From: Bacteroidales bacterium WCE2004 | Lineage (GTDB): Bacteria; Bacteroidota; Bacteroidia; Bacteroidales; UBA932 | Assembly: GCA_900167895.1 (NCBI GenBank) | Contig: FUZR01000002.1 | Location: 496,001-560,000, forward strand | Direction of reading: 5' to 3' | DNA: 64,000 nt | Part shown: positions 1 to 7,921 of the stretch, piece after piece | Position numbering within the stretch: position 1 is the stretch's first letter | Layout: the number at the start of each line of letters is the position of its first letter | Made by a program: the position numbers and the translations under genes | The notes under the pieces: model-generated | Told to the model about the DNA's origin: nothing | The model's input: only the letters and a program-made list of their open reading frames with translations | The model's database searches: none

Positions 1-46
1 CCTAAGCAAAATCACAATTGCCTCACTGATAAACACTTGCAAAAAC
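1..46. repeat. Truncated copy of long palindromic intergenic repeat
   Basis: This is the right half of the same element found whole at 14351-14456. Both have CCTAAGCAAAAT, then an outer arm ending in TGCAAAAAC. The left half lies outside the window. The stretch 1-245 has no credible gene. Confidence 0.6.
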
Positions 47-54
47 ACCCCGAT

Positions 55-88
55 GGAGATACCCGATCAGGTCGGGAATGACGGGGAG
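55..88 (+). repeat. Short dispersed repeat accompanying the palindromes
   Basis: The segment has a small inner palindrome CCCGATCAGGTCGGG followed by AATGACGGGGA. Close copies occur at 14253-14286 (same orientation) and 14004-14032 (inverted), always next to the long palindromic repeats. Confidence 0.6.
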
Positions 89-110
89 TCCCGAACGGGC
101 AGGACCTGGC

Positions 111-219
111 GTTTTCCGCAACACGCTAACAATCAAGCAGTAACGAAGATACACGTGGTGATTATTTACCACGTGTATTCTCGTAATGCATTGATAATAT
201 GCAAATAACGAAAAACGGG
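111..219. repeat. Long imperfect palindromic repeat, ACGTGG-centre type
   Basis: The inner arms ATACACGTGGT and ACCACGTGTAT are inverted copies of each other. The outer arms (GTTTTCCGCAACACGCTAAC and, on the other side, GCAAATAACGAAAAACG) are roughly complementary. The reverse complement aligns almost end to end with 13745-13855. It lies just downstream of yggS and could fold as a long hairpin in RNA. Confidence 0.75.
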
Positions 220-245
220 CAGAGAGGCGCCTGTACCGGGCGGGA

Positions 246-905
246 CTAGTACTGACGCTCACCGAAGATGGCGGTGCCGATGCGGACGATGGTGGCGCCG
301 TAGCCGAGGGCGATCTTCCAGTCGCCGGACATGCCGATGGAGAGTTCCTTGAAGTCGGCGAGCTCCGGGAAGAGGTCGCGCAGATACGCGTGGAAGTCGG
401 AGATGCGCGCGAAGTCCGCGCGGATGTCGTCTTCGCAGTCAGTGTGCGAAGCCATGCCCATCAGGCCGCAGAAGCGGATGTTCCGGTATTTCTCCGCACG
501 GAAAAGAATGTCGAGGACTTCCTCCTCCTTGAAGCCCTGCTTGGTCTCTTCGGCCCCGATGTGCAGCTCCAGCAACACGTTGATGACACGGTCGTTGGCC
601 TTGCCCCAGTCCTGGATCGCGTCCAGCAGATGCTGCGTGTCCACGGACTGCACGAGGTGCGCGTAAGGCAGCACCATCTTGAGCTTGTTGGTCTGCAGGT
701 GTCCAATGAAATGCCACTCCAGGTCGAGGTCCTTGAGCGCCTCGACCTTGGCGGCAAATTCCTGCGGGCGGTTCTCGCCGAAAACGCGCTGCCCGGCAGC
801 ATACGCCTCCCGGATCGCCTCCGCAGGGTGAAATTTGGAAACTGCCACCAGCTTGACTTCCGGTGGCAGTTCCTGTTTGATCGCTTTGATATTCTCTTGA
901 ATCAT
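246..905 (-). CDS. yggS: YggS/PROSC-family pyridoxal phosphate-binding protein
   Basis: The 219-aa protein belongs to the YggS/PLPBP family. These single-domain TIM-barrel proteins bind pyridoxal 5'-phosphate and buffer its level and amino/keto acid pools; no catalytic reaction is established. Visible family motifs are VAVSKFHP near the N-terminus (PLP-binding lysine), GENRPQE, WHFIGHLQTNK and, near the C-terminus, LSIGMSGDW. The start is ATG at 905 because its A overlaps the yidC stop (TAATG), which suggests translational coupling. An upstream in-frame start at 974 would lie inside yidC and adds an unrelated Ala/Pro-rich stretch. It is the last gene of the DUF349-yidC-yggS operon. The length is normal for the family, so the assignment is firm. 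Confidence 0.95.
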   Translation of the reverse strand: MIQENIKAIKQELPPEVKLVAVSKFHPAEAIREAYAAGQRVFGENRPQEFAAKVEALKDLDLEWHFIGHLQTNKLKMVLPYAHLVQSVDTQHLLDAIQDWGKANDRVINVLLELHIGAEETKQGFKEEEVLDILFRAEKYRNIRFCGLMGMASHTDCEDDIRADFARISDFHAYLRDLFPELADFKELSIGMSGDWKIALGYGATIVRIGTAIFGERQY

Positions 906-2764
906 TATCGGCGTTTCTGCTGGCGCATCTGCTGCTCCTGAAGGCGCTGGGCCTCCTCGAGCCGCTGCTGCCACTTGCTCTTCGGCATCGGCTTGCCCTC
1001 CGAAGCACGCACCTTGGCGAGGATCTCGTCCGGCTTGATGGAGCGGCGGATGATCCAGGTCTGCACGATGGCGATCAGCTGCGAGAGCAGGTAGTAGTAG
1101 CTCAGGGCGGCGGAGAGGCTGTTGCAGATGAAGAACATCATGATCGGCATCAACCAGAGGGTCATGAAGCGCATCGAAGAGGCGCTCGGGTCATTGGCCG
1201 CAGGCTGGCTGGCCATCGTCATCTTCGAATAGCCCCACATCGTGACGGCCATCAGCAGGGCGAACAGCGAGATGTGGTCGCCGATCAGCGGCACGCGCGT
1301 GCCGAAGTCCACGATGGAATCATAGGCCGACAGGTCGTGGCACCACAGGAAAGACTGCTGGCGCAGCTCGATGGATGCCGGGAAGAAGCGGAACATCGCC
1401 CACAGGATCGGGAACGTGAGCAGGGTCGGCAGGCAGCCGCCCATCGGGCTCACGCCCGCCCGCTTGTATAGCTCCATGGTCGCCTGTTGCTTCTTCATCA
1501 TCTCCTGCTGGTTGCTGGTGTCGGGATACTTCGCGTTGATCTTGTCGATCTCCGGCTTGAGCGCGCCCATCTTGGCGGAAGAAGCGTAGGACTTGAAGGT
1601 CAGCGGGGAGACCACCAGCTTGATGACGATGGTCATCAGGAAGATGATCAGGCCGAAACTGGCGATGCCCCAACGGTTATGGAAGAGATCGAACAGCGGG
1701 ATGATCGCGCAGCGGGTGAACCAGCCCACGATCGAACCGCCCAGCGGGATGATCTTCTCATACTTGTGGCCGATGGCCTTGAGGGTCTTGTAGTGGTTGG
1801 GACCGAAGTAGAACTCGAACGGCACGCTCCCCACGCCGCCGGCAGGCATGTCGGCGCGCATCTGGGCGGAGCAGGTCATCAGGTTGTGGTCCGGATCGTC
1901 CTGCGAGGCGAACTGGATGTCCAGCGAACCGGACGCAAACTCGCCCGGAGCCCGGAGGATGGTCGAGAAGAACTGCTGCTGGAAAGCGAACCAGCTGAGC
2001 CGGTTGTCCACACGGCGGGAGCCGTTGCGGCCGCGGCCGATCTCATTGGGCTTCTTCTCGCCGTCGAAATAGAAGTTGAGCTTGGAGTAGGTGGATTCGT
2101 TCTTGTAGCCCTTCTCCATACGCGGGACCGTGACCTTGAAGTCCAGGTCGAACATATTGACGTTGCGCGGGATCACATCCCCCACGAAGGAGAGGAGGTC
2201 GGACACCTGATAGCTGTCCTCGTGCAGCGTGTAGCGCTGCTCGATATAGCCGCCTCCGGCGAACGGAAGGCGCATGACCACGGTGCTGTCGGTCTGCTCG
2301 GCGACCTGGAAGTTGAAGTCCTTCGTGCGGATCGCCTCGCCGGCATACAGGTTCAGCGAATACTCCGCCTGACCGGGCTTGAAGAGATACAGCGCCGTGC
2401 TGTCATAATTCTTGTAGTCCTTGACCTCCACCGCATAGGGCTGGGCGCCCTGGGTGGTGAACTGGACGCGGAGCTTGCTGTTCTCCAACGTCACGATCCG
2501 GGCGGCGGCGTGGGAAGCCGCCTCCAGGGAGGAATCCTTGTAGATCGGAAGCGGGGCGGCCGTCGGGGCGGCGGGCTCGCCCTCCGGCAGGGACGCGATG
2601 CGCTCCGCCTCGGCGGCCTGCAGGGCCAGGGCCTCGGCGCGCGCGACGGAGTCGAGCTGCGCCTGCAGCTCGGCCTGCTTGCGCATCTGACCGGACTGGA
2701 AGATGGAAAAGCCGACGAAGATGGCGGCTATGAGAACAAAACCGATGATTGAATTCTTGTCCAT
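905..2764 (-). CDS. yidC: Membrane protein insertase YidC
   Basis: The 619-aa protein inserts and folds inner-membrane proteins, alone or with SecYEG. It has an N-terminal membrane anchor (about residues 5-22), a large periplasmic domain (about 60-340), and a conserved C-terminal Oxa1 core. Hydrophobic segments there include FGLIIFLMTIVIKLVVSPLT, the GGCLPTLLTFPILWAMFRFF region and a final pair ending before IIRRSIKPDE. The C-terminal tail is basic and Gln/Arg-rich, as in many YidC proteins that contact ribosomes. The ATG overlaps the stop of the upstream DUF349 gene (TAATG), and its own stop overlaps the yggS start, so the three genes look translationally coupled. Length is typical for Bacteroidota YidC. 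Confidence 0.97.
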   Translation of the reverse strand: MDKNSIIGFVLIAAIFVGFSIFQSGQMRKQAELQAQLDSVARAEALALQAAEAERIASLPEGEPAAPTAAPLPIYKDSSLEAASHAAARIVTLENSKLRVQFTTQGAQPYAVEVKDYKNYDSTALYLFKPGQAEYSLNLYAGEAIRTKDFNFQVAEQTDSTVVMRLPFAGGGYIEQRYTLHEDSYQVSDLLSFVGDVIPRNVNMFDLDFKVTVPRMEKGYKNESTYSKLNFYFDGEKKPNEIGRGRNGSRRVDNRLSWFAFQQQFFSTILRAPGEFASGSLDIQFASQDDPDHNLMTCSAQMRADMPAGGVGSVPFEFYFGPNHYKTLKAIGHKYEKIIPLGGSIVGWFTRCAIIPLFDLFHNRWGIASFGLIIFLMTIVIKLVVSPLTFKSYASSAKMGALKPEIDKINAKYPDTSNQQEMMKKQQATMELYKRAGVSPMGGCLPTLLTFPILWAMFRFFPASIELRQQSFLWCHDLSAYDSIVDFGTRVPLIGDHISLFALLMAVTMWGYSKMTMASQPAANDPSASSMRFMTLWLMPIMMFFICNSLSAALSYYYLLSQLIAIVQTWIIRRSIKPDEILAKVRASEGKPMPKSKWQQRLEEAQRLQEQQMRQQKRR

Positions 2765-4566
2765 TATGCCTCGCCCTCCTCAGCCTTTCTGATCTGCGCC
2801 TCCAATTCCTTCAACTCGGCCTTGGCTTGCTCGATCCTCTCCTCCATCTGGCGGATCAGCGGTTCGCTATTCTTGGATGCGGAGAAGAAACCGATATTGT
2901 TCTCGTAGGTAGTGATGTTCTGCTGCAGTTTGTTGTACTTCTCGATGAGCAGGTCCTTGGGGCTGCGCGGGGTGCGGCCGCCGCGGGGCGCACCGCTGCC
3001 GCGCTGGGCGCCGTAGGCCGGGAACTTCTCCTGCATCGCATCGCGGAACGCCTTGTTGACGTTGTCCTTCTCCTTGAAGGGGACGTGGCCGATGGCGGCC
3101 CAGCGGTCCGCGAACTCGCGCATCGCGGTCTCGTCGGCCGCGGCGTCGCCGGCGGAGGCATACGCCAGGATGTCCTCGACGACCTTGCGCTTCGCGCGAA
3201 GATTGCCGTAGTAGTCGTTCTCGCCGCCGGCATTGGCGTCGCGGGCGGTGAAGAACTCGTCGCAGGCGGCGCGGAAGCGCTTCCAGAGCGCCTCGCTCTT
3301 CTTGCGCGGCACGGCGCCGATCTCCTTCCACTGCTTCTGCAGGGCGATGAACTGGTCCGTGGCCTTCTTCCACTCGGTGCTGGACTTGAGCGCCTCGGCC
3401 TGCTCGATGAGGGCGAGCTTCTTCTCGAGGTTGTCGTTCATGCTGTCCTTGATGCCGGAGTAGAACTCACGCTTGCGGGTATAGAACGCGTCGCAGGCGG
3501 CGCGGAAACGGTCGTAGATCTTCTGGTTGTCCTTCTTGGTGGCGTAGCCGATGCGGCGCCAGGCGGCCTGGATCTCCTCGATCTCCTTGGACGCGGCATT
3601 CCACTCGGCCGTGTTCTTGATCTCGCGGGCGGCCACCGCCTCGGTGCGCTCGCAGAGCTCGGTCTTCTTGACGAGGTTGTCCGCCTGCTGCTCCTTCAGG
3701 CCCTCGAAGTGGGCCTGGTAGCGCTTGTTGACGACCGCCGTGGCGGCCTTGAAGCGGTTCCAGATGTCGTCCCGGTATTCCTTGGCCACCGGGCCGTATT
3801 CCTTCCACTGCTCGTGCAGCTTCTGCAGCTCGTGGAAGGCGCTCACCACATTCTCATTGTCGGCGAGCTTCTCGGCGGCCTCGCAGAACGCCTGCTTGGC
3901 CTCGAGGTTCTTGCGGAAGTCCAGGTCGCGCAGGTCGCGGTTGATCTTGACCATGTCGTAGAACTTCTCCACATAGAACTGATAGGTATCGTTGACGTCC
4001 CGGAAAGCCGTGGCAGGCACGGGGCCCGCCTCCCTCCAGCGGTTCTGGAGTTCGCGGAAAGCCGGGAACTGCGAGCTCACATCCTCCTGGCCTTCGACGA
4101 GGGCCTTGAGCTCCTCGATGATGGCCTGCTTCTTGGCCAGGTTCTCCTCGCGGCGGGCGTCCTGCTCCTTGTTGTACTCGGCGCGCTCCTTCTTGTAGTC
4201 GGCATACATCGCCTTGAAATTCTGCTCCACCGCCTCGAAAGGATTGTCTTGGCTGGACTCCGCCTCTTCGGAAACGCCGCTCTCGCCCTTGAGGCGGCCC
4301 AGCAGCTTATAGAAAGCTGATTTGATGGCCTCGGCCTCCTTGGAACGGGACATCCGTTCGGCGCTTGCCTTGAGTTTTTCAAACAGTTCGGAAAGTTCCG
4401 CGAGGGACTTGTCGGCAAGGTTCGCCTCCTGCTCGGGGGCATGGGTTTCTTCGGCCTGGGCCGGCTCGGCGACGGGAGTCTCTTCTGCAGGAACGGTGTC
4501 CACCACCTGGCTTTCTACATCTGAAAAGTCCTTCCGGATCTCCTCAGGATTGATGTTTTCGCTCAT
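2764..4566 (-). CDS. DUF349 repeat protein
   Basis: This 600-aa cytoplasmic protein is built from several copies of the roughly 75-residue DUF349 helical repeat. Recognisable copies contain WRRIGYATKKDNQKIYDRFR and WKEIGAVPRKKSEALWKRFR, each followed by a charged coiled segment. The first about 60 residues are acidic and low-complexity (many Glu, Ala, Pro), and the last about 50 form a predicted coiled coil rich in Glu and Lys. DUF349 proteins have no settled biochemical role. It is the first gene of an operon with yidC, which may point to an envelope or translation link, but that is inference. The start ATG at 4566 lies about 30 nt below a Bacteroidota-type -7 element. Confidence 0.9.
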   Translation of the reverse strand: MSENINPEEIRKDFSDVESQVVDTVPAEETPVAEPAQAEETHAPEQEANLADKSLAELSELFEKLKASAERMSRSKEAEAIKSAFYKLLGRLKGESGVSEEAESSQDNPFEAVEQNFKAMYADYKKERAEYNKEQDARREENLAKKQAIIEELKALVEGQEDVSSQFPAFRELQNRWREAGPVPATAFRDVNDTYQFYVEKFYDMVKINRDLRDLDFRKNLEAKQAFCEAAEKLADNENVVSAFHELQKLHEQWKEYGPVAKEYRDDIWNRFKAATAVVNKRYQAHFEGLKEQQADNLVKKTELCERTEAVAAREIKNTAEWNAASKEIEEIQAAWRRIGYATKKDNQKIYDRFRAACDAFYTRKREFYSGIKDSMNDNLEKKLALIEQAEALKSSTEWKKATDQFIALQKQWKEIGAVPRKKSEALWKRFRAACDEFFTARDANAGGENDYYGNLRAKRKVVEDILAYASAGDAAADETAMREFADRWAAIGHVPFKEKDNVNKAFRDAMQEKFPAYGAQRGSGAPRGGRTPRSPKDLLIEKYNKLQQNITTYENNIGFFSASKNSEPLIRQMEERIEQAKAELKELEAQIRKAEEGEA

Positions 4567-4597
4567 ATTCTCAGAGTTTTAAAATAGTTATAGCTGA

Positions 4598-4605
4598 CAA
4601 ATATA
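4598..4605 (-). promoter_or_regulatory. -7 element for DUF349-yidC-yggS operon
   Basis: TATATTTG on the minus strand matches the TAnnTTTG consensus. I see no clear -33 TTTG at the usual distance. It is back-to-back with the trmD promoter. Confidence 0.6.
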
Positions 4606-4626
4606 CTAAAATATAAATTAAAACCG

Positions 4627-4634
4627 TAATTTTG
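4627..4634 (+). promoter_or_regulatory. -7 element for trmD
   Basis: TAATTTTG matches TAnnTTTG and lies 19 nt before the trmD ATG, so the leader would be short. No convincing -33 element is visible. Confidence 0.6.
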
Positions 4635-4653
4635 CGGCACAAAACGAATCAGT

Positions 4654-5331
4654 ATGCGTATCGATATCCTCACCGTCGTGCCCGAGCTGCTGGAGAGCCC
4701 CCTCTCCCACTCCATTGTCGGGCGCGCCATCAAGAAAGGCCTGGTGGACATCCAGGTCCACAATCTCCGCAAATACGGCATCGGCCCGCGCAAGAACGTC
4801 GACGACTACAGCTACGGCGGCGACGCCGGCATGGTGATGCGCATCGAGCCGGTCTACAACATGATCCAGGAACTGAGCGCCGAGCGGCACTACGACGAGG
4901 TCATCTTCCTCTCCCCCGACGGCGAACGCCTCACGCAGGCCATCTCCAACGAGCTCTCGCTCAAGGAGAACATCATCCTGCTCTGCGGCCACTACAAGGG
5001 CATCGACCACCGCATCCGCGAGCATCTCGTGACGCGGGAGATCTCCGTGGGCGACTACGTCGTCAGCGGCGGCGAGATCCCGGCGGCCCTGCTCGCCGAC
5101 TCGATCGTCCGCCTGATCCCCGGCGCGCTGACCGACGAGACTTCCGCCCTGTCGGACAGTTTCCAGGACGGACTTCTCTCCGCCCCGGTCTACACGCGGC
5201 CGGCAGAATTCAACGGTTGGAAGGTCCCGGACGTCTTGCTGAGCGGAAACCCGAAACTCATTGAGTCTTGGCAAGATGAGCAAGCTTTGGAGCGCACGAG
5301 GCGGCTCCGGCCGGAGTTAATTAATAAATAA
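4654..5331 (+). CDS. trmD: tRNA (guanine-N1-)-methyltransferase TrmD
   Basis: The 225-aa enzyme methylates G37 of tRNAs with G at position 36, using S-adenosylmethionine, and so prevents +1 frameshifting. It belongs to the SPOUT family, which has a trefoil-knot SAM site. Visible motifs are the N-terminal [25 protein letters not shown], and [15 protein letters not shown], which form the knot and the catalytic region. It starts at the ATG directly after a Bacteroidota -7 element and is transcribed divergently from the DUF349 operon. No partner gene (rimM, rplS) is adjacent. Length matches the family. Confidence 0.97.
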   Translation: MRIDILTVVPELLESPLSHSIVGRAIKKGLVDIQVHNLRKYGIGPRKNVDDYSYGGDAGMVMRIEPVYNMIQELSAERHYDEVIFLSPDGERLTQAISNELSLKENIILLCGHYKGIDHRIREHLVTREISVGDYVVSGGEIPAALLADSIVRLIPGALTDETSALSDSFQDGLLSAPVYTRPAEFNGWKVPDVLLSGNPKLIESWQDEQALERTRRLRPELINK

Positions 5332-5375
5332 TTTTAAAATTAAAACGAGATTCTTCGAAAAAATTTTCAAAAAAG

Positions 5376-5406
5376 TTTGGAGAATTAAAAAATGTGCGTA
5401 ACTTTG
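5376..5406 (+). promoter_or_regulatory. Strong promoter of candidate small RNA
   Basis: TTTG (5376-5379), 19 nt, TAACTTTG (5399-5406) is an exact Bacteroidota promoter. It does not lead to a normal gene but to a short stretch closed by a terminator. Confidence 0.75.
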
Positions 5407-5411
5407 CAATC

Positions 5412-5531
5412 GGAAATGAAACAACTCTACTCCCGTTCTGTACGGGAGACTTCTAACCAACAATAATTAACCTTCTATAAGGTAATACACTACTAACTAA
5501 CCGTAAAAGGCCGCTGAGACAGCGGCCTTTT
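5412..5531 (+). ncRNA. Candidate small RNA (about 120 nt)
   Basis: Between the promoter at 5376-5406 and the terminator at 5505-5531 lies a roughly 120-nt transcript. It has an internal hairpin with arms CTCCCGT and ACGGGAG (5430-5448). A 16-codon reading frame (5416-5466, beginning MKQLYS) would start almost at the transcript's 5' end, so a leader peptide is an alternative. I do not recognise a known RNA family. Confidence 0.5.
5505..5531 (+). terminator. Intrinsic terminator of the candidate small RNA
   Basis: The 11-bp stem AAAAGGCCGCT / AGCGGCCTTTT has a GAGAC loop and ends in a T run. The A run on the other side could make it bidirectional. Confidence 0.85.
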
Positions 5532-5627
5532 GTCGTTTTATCCCTTCCACCTCCCACCCCGCCTAACCATTGACGACAACCGCACTTTCGGGCGTGCTCC
5601 CGGGGGTTCTCCCGCCCGTTCCGGCAG

Positions 5628-5658
5628 TTTGTAAAAAATTTAAAAATTTGTATCTTGC
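5628..5658 (+). promoter_or_regulatory. Promoter of nhaC-like gene
   Basis: TTTG (5628-5631), 19 nt, TATCTTGC (5651-5658). The expected transcription start is only a few bases before the ATG at 5667. Confidence 0.65.
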
Positions 5659-5666
5659 GGCTCCGT

Positions 5667-7109
5667 ATGGAACACAACGCAAGAGGCAAGATCCTCATAG
5701 CCCTGATCCCGGTCATCGTACTGGTAGGCCTGCTGGCCCTGGACATCAGCATTTTCGGCAGCGACGCCATCCTCGGCCCCTCGCAGGTCTCCCTGCTCGT
5801 GGCCACGGGCATCTGCGTCTGGCTGTCGATGTGGCGCTACAAGACGCCCTGGAGCACCTTCGAGGACGCCATCCGGTCCAATGTCGGCGACGTCACCAAC
5901 GCCATCGTCATCCTCCTGCTGATCGGCGCGCTGTCCGGCGCGTGGACCGCGAGCGGCATCGTGCCGACCTTCATTTATTATGGCCTGAAGATCATTTCCC
6001 CGAAGGTCTTCCTGCTTTCCGCCTGCGCCCTGTGCGCGCTCGTGTCCCTGATGGTGGGCAGCTCGTGGACGACCATCGCCACCATCGGTGTGGCGCTGAT
6101 GGGCATCGGCAAGGCGGAGGGGTTCTCCGACGGGCTGATCGCCGGCGCCATCATCTCCGGCGCCTACTTCGGCGACAAGATCTCGCCCCTGTCCGACACC
6201 ACCGTGATGGCTTCGTCCATCAACCGGGTGCCCCTCTTCTCGCACATCCGCTACCTGATGATCACCACGGTGCCTTCCATCACCATCACGCTCATCGTAT
6301 TCACCGTCCTCGGCCTCTCGCACCAGGGAGCGCCGGCGGCGCAGGTGGAGCAGTATGCGCAGGCGCTCGACCGCACCTTCAACCTCAGCCCCTGGCTCAT
6401 GATTGTGCCGCTCGTAACAGCCTGGCTCATAGCGCGCAAACGCCCGGCGCTCATCGTACTCGCCATTTCCACCATCCTGGCTTCGGCCTTCGCCCTCTTC
6501 TTCCAGCCCGACCTGGTCGCCGGCATCGGCGAGAAGGTCGTGCAGGGCTCCCGCGCCAAGGTCTTCTTCGCGGGCACGATGGAGTCCGTCTACAACTCGG
6601 TCACCATCGCAACCGGCAATCCGGAGGTGGACGCGCTCGTGTCCACGCGCGGCATGCTGGGCATGCTCAACACCATCTATCTGATCATCTGCGGCATGTG
6701 CTTCGGCGGCTGCATGCGCGCCGGCGGGATGCTGCGCGAGATCTCGCGCCTCATCCTGCCGCTCGCCCGGCGCCGCTTCGGCCTGGTGTCCACGACCGTG
6801 GCCTCCGGCACGCTCCTCAACGGCATCGTGTCCGACCAGTACCTCTCCATCATCCTGACTTCCGACATCTTCCGCGACACCTACGACAAGGAAGGCTATG
6901 AGCGCCGGCTGCTCAGCCGCAGCGTCGAGGACTCCGCGACCGTCACCTCGCCGCTCTTCCCCTGGAGCAGCTGCGGCATGACGCAGTCCACCATCCTGCA
7001 CGTCCCGACCATTGCCTACCTCCCCTACTGCTTCTTCAACTGGATCTCCCCGCTGATGAGCATCACCGTCGCCGCCCTCGGCTACAGGATCTTCCGGAAA
7101 TCCGTATAA
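5667..7109 (+). CDS. nhaC: NhaC-family Na+/H+ antiporter
   Basis: The 480-aa integral membrane protein has about 11-12 hydrophobic segments. It matches the NhaC antiporter family, which exchanges cytoplasmic Na+ for external H+ in pH and salt homeostasis. The hallmark AYFGDKISPLSDTTVMAS is present around residues 165-185, with the charged residues expected in the transport path. A second signature, SPLFPWSSCGM, lies near the C-terminus. I start it at ATG 5667 (MEHNARGKIL) because an upstream in-frame start at 5655 lies inside the -7 element. It stands alone between a small RNA and a lipoprotein gene with its own promoter. Substrate specificity (Na+/H+ versus amino-acid exchange) cannot be settled from sequence. 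Confidence 0.9.
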   Translation: MEHNARGKILIALIPVIVLVGLLALDISIFGSDAILGPSQVSLLVATGICVWLSMWRYKTPWSTFEDAIRSNVGDVTNAIVILLLIGALSGAWTASGIVPTFIYYGLKIISPKVFLLSACALCALVSLMVGSSWTTIATIGVALMGIGKAEGFSDGLIAGAIISGAYFGDKISPLSDTTVMASSINRVPLFSHIRYLMITTVPSITITLIVFTVLGLSHQGAPAAQVEQYAQALDRTFNLSPWLMIVPLVTAWLIARKRPALIVLAISTILASAFALFFQPDLVAGIGEKVVQGSRAKVFFAGTMESVYNSVTIATGNPEVDALVSTRGMLGMLNTIYLIICGMCFGGCMRAGGMLREISRLILPLARRRFGLVSTTVASGTLLNGIVSDQYLSIILTSDIFRDTYDKEGYERRLLSRSVEDSATVTSPLFPWSSCGMTQSTILHVPTIAYLPYCFFNWISPLMSITVAALGYRIFRKSV

Positions 7110-7114
7110 TTCAT

Positions 7115-7122
7115 TATATTTG
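7115..7122 (+). promoter_or_regulatory. -7 element upstream of glutamine cyclotransferase gene
   Basis: TATATTTG lies 28 nt before the ATG at 7150. No clear -33 TTTG is seen. Confidence 0.55.
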
Positions 7123-7149
7123 TGGAATCCGTTCAAAGAACCAATTAAT

Positions 7150-7917
7150 ATGAAATCCGTCAGAATCCTTGTCAGCCTTGCGCTGGCCCTGCTGTGCACG
7201 GGCTGCACGGGCCACGCGGGCGTCAAGCAATATAAGATCCAGGTCGTCAAGGAATACCCCCACGACACGGGCGCCTACACCCAGGGCCTGTTCTTCGAGG
7301 GCGGGCGCTTCTATGAGAGCACGGGCCAGTTCGGCCAGTCCTCCTTCCGCGAGGTGGAGCTCGCCACCGGCAAGGTCCTCTCGAAGATGAATTTCCAGCA
7401 GAAATATTTCGCCGAAGGCTCCGTGATGCTGGGCGACAAGCTCTTCATCCTGACCTGGCTCAACAAGGTCGCCTTCGTCTACGACGCCAGGACGCTGGAA
7501 TACCGCCAGACCTATTCCTATCCCCGCGAAGGCTGGGGCCTGACCACCGACGGCAAGTCCCTGATCGCCTCGGACGGCTCCGCCCGGCTGTATTTCCTGA
7601 CCCCCGAATTCAAGCAGGAGCGCTACGTGGACGTCAAGATGGACGGCCGTCCGGTGCGCCTGCTCAACGAGCTGGAATACATCGACGGCAAGATCTGGGC
7701 GAACGTCTACACGACCGACCTGATCGTCGTCATCAACCCCGCCGACGGCAAGGTCGAGGCCCGCATCGACTGCAGCGGCCTGCTGCCGGACAAGCTCCGC
7801 AAGCCCGATACGGACGTGCTCAACGGCATCGCGCAGGATCCTGCCACGGGCAAGATCTACCTGACCGGCAAAAACTGGCCGCGCCTCTACGAAATCAAAC
7901 TCGTTCCCGTCAAATAA
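7150..7917 (+). CDS. Glutaminyl-peptide cyclotransferase-like lipoprotein
   Basis: This 255-aa exported protein belongs to the glutamine cyclotransferase (PF05096) beta-propeller family. Characterised members convert N-terminal glutamine of peptides to pyroglutamate. The N-terminus has a signal peptide ending in a lipobox (LLCTGC), so it is probably a lipoprotein. Family motifs include HDTGAYTQGLFFEGGRFYES near residue 40, WGLTTDGKSLIASDGS and LNELEYIDGKIWANVY. I chose ATG 7150 because it begins a standard signal peptide and lies just below the -7 element; the alternative at 7120 lies inside that element. The next gene follows closely, so the two may be co-transcribed. Confidence 0.88.
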   Translation: MKSVRILVSLALALLCTGCTGHAGVKQYKIQVVKEYPHDTGAYTQGLFFEGGRFYESTGQFGQSSFREVELATGKVLSKMNFQQKYFAEGSVMLGDKLFILTWLNKVAFVYDARTLEYRQTYSYPREGWGLTTDGKSLIASDGSARLYFLTPEFKQERYVDVKMDGRPVRLLNELEYIDGKIWANVYTTDLIVVINPADGKVEARIDCSGLLPDKLRKPDTDVLNGIAQDPATGKIYLTGKNWPRLYEIKLVPVK

Positions 7918-7921
7918 CCAC

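Noticed and set aside
1487..2752. Long plus-strand open frame opposite yidC
   Set aside because: Mirror frame of a GC-rich real gene; His/Leu/Arg-rich with no family pattern.
2749..4320. Long plus-strand open frame opposite the DUF349 gene
   Set aside because: Leu/Gly/Ala-rich antisense frame; the minus-strand DUF349 repeats are clear.
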